DNA of 5,105 nucleotides. Source: Alphaproteobacteria bacterium (GTDB lineage Bacteria > Pseudomonadota > Alphaproteobacteria > Sphingomonadales > SMXR01). The position numbers and the translations under genes were made by a program. Under the pieces are notes generated by a model. The model was given only the letters and a program-made list of their open reading frames with translations. It searched no databases and was not told where the DNA came from. Of this stretch, positions 1-5,105 are shown piece after piece (positions within the stretch are counted from its first letter, which is position 1; the number at the start of each line of letters is the position of its first letter). The stretch is taken from assembly GCA_004356215.1 (NCBI GenBank), contig SMXR01000035.1, positions 1-5,105 of the forward strand, read 5' to 3'.

Positions 1-1
1 G

Positions 2-1231
2 TGTGTTTGCGGTGCTTCGGAACTGGTGGTGAAGGAAAGTAAAAACTTTTTCCGGATCGGCGATACCACCTTTAGGGTTGGCGATATGATTACCATTGAT
101 GGCACAACCGGAAATGTCTTTGCCGGCGCCATCGGGATGGTTCAACCAAAGTTGACCAAGGCCTTTGAAAAATATTTGAATTGGGCAGATCAACTCAGCA
201 CCCTAGTCGTTCGGGCCAATGCCGATACCCCCGAAGACTGCAAAACCGCCCTGAAGTTCAAAGCCAAGGGGATCGGGTTGTGCCGGACCGAGCATATGTT
301 CTTTGCCCCCGAACGCCTCAGTCTTATGCGCCAGATGATATTAGCCGAAACCGCCACCGAGCGCCTGGAAGCTATTAAAAAAATCCAGCCTATCCAGCAC
401 CAGGATTTTAAGGAAATTTTTGAAATCATGGCCGGGCATCCGATAACGATCCGCCTGCTGGATCCTCCCCTGCATGAATTTTTACCCCGCAATAAACAAG
501 AGATCGAAAAAGTCTCTAAAGAGTCAGGCTTGAGTGTTGCTGTAATCAAACACCGCATTGCCCAACTTCATGAGGAAAATCCCATGCTTGGCCACCGCGG
601 GTGCCGGTTAGGCATCAGCTACCCGGAAATTTATGAAATGCAGGTCAGGGCGATGTTGGAAGCGGCCCTTGAGGTAGCGGCCAAAAAAGCCAGCGCACCA
701 ATGCTTGAGATTATGGTTCCGTTTGTTGCCAATGTTTCGGAAATAGCCTTTTGGCGCGAACGTATTGAAGCGGTTGCCAAGGAAACCCTGAAGGGCAAAG
801 CAAAAATTAATTACCAGATTGGAACCATGATTGAGCTACCGCGGGCCTGTATCACGGCTTACGAGATTGCCCCTGAAGTAGATTTTTTCAGTTTTGGCAC
901 CAACGATTTAACCCAAACCACAATCGGCCTTTCCCGGGATGATACCAGCGAAATGTTGAGTGATTATTTGACCTCTGGCCTAATTAGCAAAGATCCTTTT
1001 CGGTCAATTGATCAAAGAGGTGTCGGCGCCCTGGTAAACATGGCAGTGGAATTGGGCCGCGAGGTGGTTCCAGATTTGAAATGCGGGGTTTGCGGTGAAC
1101 ATGGCGGTGACCCCGACTCAATTGATTTTTTCCACCGGGCAGGACTTAACTATATCAGCTGTTCACCCTATCGAATCCCTGTTGCCCGTTTGGCCGCTGC
1201 GCAGGCGGCAATTAGAAACCGAAACCTGTGA
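2..1231 (+). CDS. ppdK: Pyruvate, phosphate dikinase, C-terminal part (5' end outside window)
   Basis: PPDK reversibly converts pyruvate, ATP and phosphate into phosphoenolpyruvate, AMP and pyrophosphate in the cytoplasm. The reading frame is open to the left edge, so the GTG at 26 is not the real start; 409 residues are visible of a family length near 870-900. Visible residues 1 to about 40 are the end of the swivelling phosphohistidine domain. From about residue 55 on is the PEP/pyruvate-binding TIM barrel. Residues matching the known active site are all present: R95 in GLCRTEHMFF, R151 in RLLDPPLHEF, E278 in GTMIELPRA, D302 in FGTNDLTQ, and the acid/base cysteine C364 in CGVCGEHGG. Their spacing agrees with the Clostridium symbiosum enzyme to within one residue. 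The ATP-grasp domain and the catalytic histidine lie outside the window. RLLDPPLHEF and the CGEHGG cysteine favour PPDK over PEP synthase or PTS enzyme I. It stops with TGA directly against the next gene. Confidence 0.96.
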   Translation, partial: CVCGASELVVKESKNFFRIGDTTFRVGDMITIDGTTGNVFAGAIGMVQPKLTKAFEKYLNWADQLSTLVVRANADTPEDCKTALKFKAKGIGLCRTEHMFFAPERLSLMRQMILAETATERLEAIKKIQPIQHQDFKEIFEIMAGHPITIRLLDPPLHEFLPRNKQEIEKVSKESGLSVAVIKHRIAQLHEENPMLGHRGCRLGISYPEIYEMQVRAMLEAALEVAAKKASAPMLEIMVPFVANVSEIAFWRERIEAVAKETLKGKAKINYQIGTMIELPRACITAYEIAPEVDFFSFGTNDLTQTTIGLSRDDTSEMLSDYLTSGLISKDPFRSIDQRGVGALVNMAVELGREVVPDLKCGVCGEHGGDPDSIDFFHRAGLNYISCSPYRIPVARLAAAQAAIRNRNL

Positions 1232-1849
1232 GTGACCTTTTATCTAGCGTTGTTGAAGGGTTTTATTTTAGGGGTTTCGGTGGCTGCCCCGGTTGGCCCT
1301 ATTTCTGTTTTGATTTTTACAAGAACACTAAAGTTCGGTTTCCTGGGTGGAATTTTTAGCGCCTCAGGGGCCGCACTGGCCGATGCTTTCTATGCCGCCG
1401 TGGCTGCTTTTGGCCTGACTCTCATTGCAACCTTTTTAGTGGAGATGCAAACCCAAATCAGGGCAATCGGGGCGGCAATCCTGTTAATCCTTGGGGTTCT
1501 GGCGCTCAGAAAGAAACATTTTGAAACCAAGAGCGGGGAGGGCAAGCGAGGCCTCCTGCAAGGCTTCGGGGTGACGTTTCTTCTTACCTTAAGCAACCCG
1601 ATGACGATCCTCCTTTTCGCCACCCTTTTTGCCGGTTTGAGCCTGGCTGAAATTCAAGCCGCGCATGCCACCGCCGGGTTTCTGGTGGCGGGAACCTTCC
1701 TGGGCACTTTTACCTGGATGGTGGGCATCTGTACGGGGGCTTTTTATCTGCGCGCAAAAGTCACAGAGAAGATGCTGAAAAACCTCAATAAAGTATCAGG
1801 GGTTCTGTTTTTTGGCTTTGCCGGGTATCTGATATTCAAGCTTTTTTGA
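1232..1849 (+). CDS. LysE/RhtB family transporter (amino acid exporter type)
   Basis: This 205-residue inner-membrane protein has the length and layout of the LysE/RhtB superfamily, whose known members export amino acids such as lysine, threonine or homoserine lactone. About six hydrophobic segments are visible, near residues 5-27, 37-60, 74-93, 110-136, 145-172 and 185-204. The family signature APVGPI is at 19-24 after a glycine-spaced first helix, an acidic residue D51 lies in helix 2, and the typical SNPMT motif is at 121-125. A basic, charged stretch at 93-106 separates the two halves. The GTG start at 1232 directly follows the PPDK stop in the same frame. I see no good Shine-Dalgarno sequence, so translation may depend on ribosomes finishing ppdK; a later start would cut the first helix. 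The 3' end overlaps the convergent grxD gene by 14 bases. The family is confident, but the substrate cannot be read from the sequence. Confidence 0.88.
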   Translation: MTFYLALLKGFILGVSVAAPVGPISVLIFTRTLKFGFLGGIFSASGAALADAFYAAVAAFGLTLIATFLVEMQTQIRAIGAAILLILGVLALRKKHFETKSGEGKRGLLQGFGVTFLLTLSNPMTILLFATLFAGLSLAEIQAAHATAGFLVAGTFLGTFTWMVGICTGAFYLRAKVTEKMLKNLNKVSGVLFFGFAGYLIFKLF

Positions 1850-2168
1850 TGCCTTGTTCTTCAAAAAGTGACGCCAGTTCGCCTTCTGAAAACATTTCGC
1901 GGATAATATCGCAGCCGCCGATAAACTCACCCTTGACGTAAAGCTGGGGGATGGTCGGCCAATCACTAAATTCCTTGATGCCTTCGCGCAGGTCCGGGTC
2001 GGACAAAACATCGTAGGTCTTAAACTTGACCCCGACCTGGTTCAGGATATCAACCACGGTGGCGGAAAAACCGCATTGTGGGAAGTTGGGGTTGCCCTTC
2101 ATGAAAAGAACAATGTCATCGGCTTTTACGGCCGAATCGATCGCGGTATGGGTGGGGGTGTCTGTCAT
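1836..2168 (-). CDS. grxD: Monothiol glutaredoxin, CGFS type (Grx4/GrxD)
   Basis: This is a 110-residue single-domain monothiol glutaredoxin, a normal length for bacterial GrxD. The family binds a glutathione-ligated [2Fe-2S] cluster as a homodimer or with BolA proteins, and acts in iron-sulfur cluster transfer and iron homeostasis. Visible motifs are K24 in FMKGNP, the cluster-binding CGFS at 32-35, the WPTIPQLYV segment with the cis-proline P74, and the glutathione-binding GGCD at 84-87. The ATG at 2168 gives the usual short N-terminal helix and lies one base after the stop codon of the bolA-like gene. Only a weak purine-rich stretch precedes it, so coupled translation is likely. It is the last gene of the minus-strand cluster, and its 3' end runs into the 3' end of the LysE-type gene on the other strand. 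No hairpin with a T-run was found after the stop. Confidence 0.95.
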   Translation of the reverse strand: MTDTPTHTAIDSAVKADDIVLFMKGNPNFPQCGFSATVVDILNQVGVKFKTYDVLSDPDLREGIKEFSDWPTIPQLYVKGEFIGGCDIIREMFSEGELASLFEEQGIKKA

Positions 2169-2169
2169 T

Positions 2170-2412
2170 TTAACTATCGCTTTCTTTATGTGAAGTTTGG
2201 AGCGCCAGGGCGTGCAATTCGCCGCCCATCCGGCCTTCCAGCGCCTGGTAAACTATTTGGTGCTGTTTGACGCGGGGCAGGCCCTTGAAGCCATCAAAGA
2301 CGACCTTGGCGGCATAATGGTCACCGTCACCGGCCAAATCGGTGATGGTCACCCTGGCCCCGGGCAACGCCTCGGTGATCAGGGCTTCAATCTTTTCCGC
2401 TTTCATCGCCAT
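2170..2412 (-). CDS. bolA: BolA family protein (short, IbaG/BolA2-like)
   Basis: This 80-residue protein covers one complete BolA domain with almost no extension. BolA proteins partner with CGFS glutaredoxins and co-ligate a [2Fe-2S] cluster; in bacteria they affect iron metabolism and envelope or stress responses. Landmarks are a first helix at about 4-16, the loop [11 protein letters not shown] with H32 at the variable His/Cys ligand position, the helix [12 protein letters not shown] at 47-58, and the invariant histidine H67 in ELHALALQT. Both candidate cluster ligands are therefore kept. The shortness and the GDG(x)H loop resemble IbaG more than the longer E. coli BolA. The ATG at 2412 overlaps the purL stop as TAATG; a second in-frame ATG at 2406 would remove two residues and cannot be excluded. 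The gene sits between purL and grxD, consistent with the known BolA-Grx partnership. The family call is sure; the exact subgroup name is less so. Confidence 0.93.
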   Translation of the reverse strand: MAMKAEKIEALITEALPGARVTITDLAGDGDHYAAKVVFDGFKGLPRVKQHQIVYQALEGRMGGELHALALQTSHKESDS

Positions 2413-4628
2413 TATTTTCGTACCCGGGTCATGTAATTTTTCAGCCAGCCCTCGTGGGCTTGTTTCATGATATCACAAGAGATATTTATCTTGTCATCAA
2501 TTTTCAAGGCATCGCCGCCGGCATTCCCGATTTTGGCAATTTTTATACCCCCGGCTTTGGCTTTGGCTAACACTTTTTCCGCAGTTTTCCAGGGGGTTGC
2601 GATAAGATATCGCGCCTGGTCCTCACCGAATAAAAGCCCGTGCGCGGGCAGGCTCGAATTTAAGCTAACGCTGGCCCCAATGGCCCCAGCCATGCACATT
2701 TCGGCCAAGCCAGCGGCCAAGCCGCCATCGGAGAGATCATGGCAGGTATCAATGCTGCCCGCTTCAATAAGGCTGCGGACAAAATCTCCGTTTTTCTTTT
2801 CGATATCCAGATCAACCGGCGGCGGGGCGCCTTCTTCGCGGCCCAAAACCTCTTTCAGGAAAATCGAGGCGCCGAGATGACCATGGGTCTCGCCCACCAG
2901 TAACAAAACATCGCCCTTGCGTTTCAGGCCAATGGTGGCCCGGCGTTTGCTGTTTTTCAAAATGCCCACCCCGCCGATACCCGGCGTCGGCTTGATCGCG
3001 GTGCCGTTGGTTTCGTTATAAAAAGAAACATTGCCTGAGACCACCGGGTAGGCCAGCGCGGTGCAGGCTTCGGCAATGCCATCCACGGCTTCCTTGAACT
3101 GGCCCATAATTTCGGGCCGCTCGGGATTGCCGAAATTCAAGCAATCGGTAATCGCCAGCGGCGTGCCGCCGACCGCGGAAATGTTGCGCCAGGTTTCCGC
3201 CACCGCCTGCTTGGCGCCCTCATGGGCATCGGCCTGGCAATACCTGGGATTGCAATCGGTTGAGATCGCCAATGCCTTATCTGTGCCATGCACCCGGACC
3301 ACCGCGGCATCCCCCCCGGGACGGCCGATGGTGTCGGCCATAACCATGTAATCGTACTGTTCCCAGATCCAGCGGCGCGACGATAAATTGGGCCCGCCAA
3401 TCAATTTCAGCAGGCTTTCATTCAGGTCATTGGGTTCGGGAATTTCTTGCAAAGAAAGCACCGGGCGCTTGACGCCGTCTGCAAACGGGCGATGATAGGC
3501 CGGGGCATCCTCGGTCAGGCTGGCAATCGGGATATCGGCCACCAATTCACCTTTAAAATGTAACTGTAAGTTATTGGAATCATTTATTTTTCCAATTACT
3601 GCAAAATCCAGTCCCCATTTATTGAAAATCGCTTCCGCGGCTTTCTCAGAGCCCGGTTTCAGCACCATGAGCATGCGTTCCTGGCTTTCCGAGAGCATCA
3701 TTTCATAGGGCAGCATGCCCTCTTCACGCTGCGGCACCAAGTCCAGATTCATCTCAAACCCGACCCCGCCCTTGGAGGCCATCTCGACCGCTGAGGAGGT
3801 CAGGCCGGCGGCGCCCATATCCTGGATTGCGACGATCGCATCGCTGGCCATCAGCTCGAGGCAAGCCTCGATAAGTAGCTTTTCGGTAAACGGGTCGCCA
3901 ACCTGAACGGTCGGGCGTTTTTCTTCCGAGTCATCGGAAAATTCGGTTGAGGCCATGGTTGCGCCATGGATGCCATCGCGCCCGGTTTTGGAGCCGACAT
4001 AAACCACCGGATTACCAATCCCGGCGGCGGCGGAATAAAAAATCTTGTCTTTTTCGGCGATCCCAACGGTCATGGCGTTGACCAGAATATTACCATTATA
4101 ACTTTCATCGAAGGTGGTCTCGCCGCCCACCGTCGGCACCCCGACGCAATTGCCATAGCCGCCAATGCCAGCAACGACACCTGAGACCAGGTGACGGGTC
4201 TTCCTGTGGTCGGGATGACCGAAGCGCAGCGCATTCATGTTGGCGATCGGGCGCGCGCCCATGGTAAAGACATCACGCAAAATTCCGCCAACCCCGGTGG
4301 CGGCACCCTGGTAAGGTTCGATATAGCTGGGGTGATTATGGCTTTCCATTTTGAAAATTGCGGCCTGGCCATCGCCAATATCGATCACCCCGGCATTCTC
4401 ACCAGGGCCGCAGATTACCCACGGCGCTTTTGTCGGCAGGCGTTTCAGGTGTACCTTTGAGGATTTATACGAACAATGCTCAGACCACATCACCGAATAA
4501 ATACCCAGCTCGGTGACGTTGGGATCGCGGCCCAGGGCCTTTTTGATATTGCCGAACTCAGCTTTCGTCAGGCCATGCTGGGCAATAACTTCGGGGGTTA
4601 TGGAAAATGTTTCCTTAAGGCTATTCAT
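2412..4628 (-). CDS. purL: Phosphoribosylformylglycinamidine synthase subunit PurL (short type)
   Basis: PurL is the ATP-dependent synthetase subunit that turns FGAR into FGAM in step four of purine synthesis, using ammonia delivered by PurQ. At 738 residues it matches the short PurL of Bacillus and Alphaproteobacteria, which forms a complex with PurQ and PurS; it has no fused glutaminase domain. The visible order is a linker region at 1-45, the catalytic-histidine motif [10 protein letters not shown] with H51, the ATP/metal motif KMESHNHPS at 93-101, then [20 protein letters not shown] at 108-127. Further on are QDMGAAGL at 269-276, the second half starting near 425 with the degenerate repeat of the synthetase fold, DCLNFGNPE at 495-503, DLSDGGLA at 631-638 and GED at 668-670. 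No frameshift or missing core motif is apparent. The ATG at 4628 has a GGAAG ribosome site and starts 15 bases after the purQ stop. Its TAA stop shares one base with the bolA-like start. Confidence 0.98.
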   Translation of the reverse strand: MNSLKETFSITPEVIAQHGLTKAEFGNIKKALGRDPNVTELGIYSVMWSEHCSYKSSKVHLKRLPTKAPWVICGPGENAGVIDIGDGQAAIFKMESHNHPSYIEPYQGAATGVGGILRDVFTMGARPIANMNALRFGHPDHRKTRHLVSGVVAGIGGYGNCVGVPTVGGETTFDESYNGNILVNAMTVGIAEKDKIFYSAAAGIGNPVVYVGSKTGRDGIHGATMASTEFSDDSEEKRPTVQVGDPFTEKLLIEACLELMASDAIVAIQDMGAAGLTSSAVEMASKGGVGFEMNLDLVPQREEGMLPYEMMLSESQERMLMVLKPGSEKAAEAIFNKWGLDFAVIGKINDSNNLQLHFKGELVADIPIASLTEDAPAYHRPFADGVKRPVLSLQEIPEPNDLNESLLKLIGGPNLSSRRWIWEQYDYMVMADTIGRPGGDAAVVRVHGTDKALAISTDCNPRYCQADAHEGAKQAVAETWRNISAVGGTPLAITDCLNFGNPERPEIMGQFKEAVDGIAEACTALAYPVVSGNVSFYNETNGTAIKPTPGIGGVGILKNSKRRATIGLKRKGDVLLLVGETHGHLGASIFLKEVLGREEGAPPPVDLDIEKKNGDFVRSLIEAGSIDTCHDLSDGGLAAGLAEMCMAGAIGASVSLNSSLPAHGLLFGEDQARYLIATPWKTAEKVLAKAKAGGIKIAKIGNAGGDALKIDDKINISCDIMKQAHEGWLKNYMTRVRK
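3573..3596. repeat. Inverted repeat in an AT-rich patch inside purL
   Basis: ATTGGAA at 3573-3579 and TTCCAAT at 3590-3596 are perfect inverted copies around a 10-base loop. After one mismatch, three more pairs extend the stem (3569-3571 with 3598-3600). The patch around it is clearly richer in A and T than the rest of purL and encodes a polar stretch near residues 345-355 ([11 protein letters not shown]). The repeat is visible, but a function is not; chance is a fair explanation. Confidence 0.4.
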
Positions 4629-4634
4629 GGGGTT

Positions 4635-4639
4635 CTTCC
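4635..4639 (-). promoter_or_regulatory. Ribosome binding site of purL
   Basis: GGAAG, read on the minus strand, ends six bases before the purL ATG and lies in the 15-base gap after the purQ stop. It is the clearest Shine-Dalgarno-like site at any gene junction in the window and supports the ATG at 4628 as the start. Confidence 0.6.
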
Positions 4640-4643
4640 AACC

Positions 4644-5105
4644 TTAAGCTGCCTTGGCAAATTTGCCGACTAGGCTGTCAAACAGGGCGCGGCCGTCCGT
4701 CCCGCCGAGAATTTCCTCAATCAGGCGTTCCGGGTGGGGCATCATTCCCAGCACATTGCCATCCTCGTTGATAATACCGGCAATACTGTGCATCGAGCCA
4801 TTGACATTGGCCGCCTCGGTCAACTCGCCAGAGGCATTGCAATAACGGAAAACAACCCGGCCGCGCTCTTCCAAATTCTTTAATTCGGCCTCGTTGGCGA
4901 AATAATTGCCGTCGTGGTGGGCGATCGGCACCCGGATCACCTGATCCTGTTCGTAAGCGCTGGAATAACCGGTTTCAGTATTTTCAACGCGCAGGAAAAC
5001 ATCCTTGCAGAGGAATTTCAAATCGCGGTTGCGCATCACCGCGCCGGGAAGCAGCCCGGTTTCGGTCAGGATCTGGAAACCGTTGCATACGCCGAGGACA
5101 AAAAC
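4644..5105 (-). CDS. purQ: Phosphoribosylformylglycinamidine synthase subunit PurQ, C-terminal part (5' end outside window)
   Basis: PurQ is the class I glutamine amidotransferase subunit of FGAM synthase; it hydrolyses glutamine and passes ammonia to PurL. The frame is open through the right edge. The 153 visible residues begin just before the nucleophile motif [13 protein letters not shown], with the catalytic cysteine as visible residue 7. The GTG and ATG codons near 5039 are internal, because starting there would lose the nucleophile. The other two members of the triad appear in MMPHPERL, as H124 and E126 in visible numbering. The segment [12 protein letters not shown] and the sequence around GSMHSIAGI are also typical of PurQ. 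Given a usual length near 220-230 residues, about 70 N-terminal residues are missing. It lies 15 bases upstream of purL in the same orientation; purS is expected further upstream, outside the window. The operon promoter is therefore not visible. Confidence 0.97.
   Translation of the reverse strand, partial: VFVLGVCNGFQILTETGLLPGAVMRNRDLKFLCKDVFLRVENTETGYSSAYEQDQVIRVPIAHHDGNYFANEAELKNLEERGRVVFRYCNASGELTEAANVNGSMHSIAGIINEDGNVLGMMPHPERLIEEILGGTDGRALFDSLVGKFAKAA

Noticed and set aside
190..558. Open frame of 122 codons on the minus strand within ppdK
   Set aside because: It lies wholly opposite a strongly conserved coding region, has no recognisable domain, and reads as an antisense shadow.
26..1231. 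A complete 401-residue PPDK-like gene starting at GTG 26
   Set aside because: The frame is open to the left edge and the upstream codons fit the end of the PPDK phosphohistidine domain; this is a gene cut by the window, not a short variant.
1842..1868. Possible terminator hairpin: TTTTTGA at 1843-1849 and TCAAAAA at 1861-1867
   Set aside because: The stem is almost all A-T pairs, the loop is 11 bases, and no T-run follows on either strand; much of it is coding sequence of grxD.
2467..2880. Open frame of 137 codons on the plus strand opposite purL
   Set aside because: It is antisense to conserved PurL sequence, and its serine/proline/alanine-rich composition is typical of a shadow frame; the other plus-strand frames across 3061-4845 were rejected for the same reason.
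4644..5039. A short 131-residue PurQ-like gene starting at 5039
   Set aside because: The frame continues to the right edge and includes the catalytic-cysteine motif upstream of 5039, so the gene is cut by the window and not truncated in nature.

Overview
The window looks like ordinary chromosomal DNA from an alphaproteobacterium. The minus strand carries purQ, purL, a short bolA-family gene and a CGFS monothiol glutaredoxin gene in tight succession, an order familiar from many Alphaproteobacteria. PurL is the short type that works with separate PurQ and PurS subunits, unlike the fused enzyme of gammaproteobacteria. Base composition looks roughly balanced by eye, so the host is probably not a very GC-rich member of the class. 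Genus cannot be decided from this sequence.

Layout. Plus strand, 2-1231: C-terminal part of pyruvate, phosphate dikinase (PPDK), whose start lies left of the window. It is followed without any gap by a LysE/RhtB-type membrane exporter (1232-1849). Minus strand, read from right to left: the C-terminal two thirds of purQ (runs off the right edge, ends at 4644), purL (4628-2412), bolA-like (2412-2170) and grxD (2168-1836). The two groups converge and overlap by 14 bases at 1836-1849. No stretch longer than about 20 bases lacks a gene, and I saw no RNA gene, mobile element, CRISPR array or origin.

How the genes work together. PurQ releases ammonia from glutamine and PurL uses it to convert FGAR to FGAM, the fourth step of purine synthesis; the third subunit, PurS, is expected just beyond the right edge. 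BolA and the CGFS glutaredoxin are known partners that form [2Fe-2S]-bridged complexes in iron-sulfur cluster trafficking and iron sensing. Their spacing behind purL (a one-base stop/start overlap, then a one-base gap) suggests one transcript with coupled translation. PPDK interconverts pyruvate and phosphoenolpyruvate, and the exporter downstream is probably co-transcribed with it.

I found no undescribed system. The points worth a second look are gene-junction details (abutting, overlapping and convergent ends) and an AT-rich patch with an inverted repeat inside purL.
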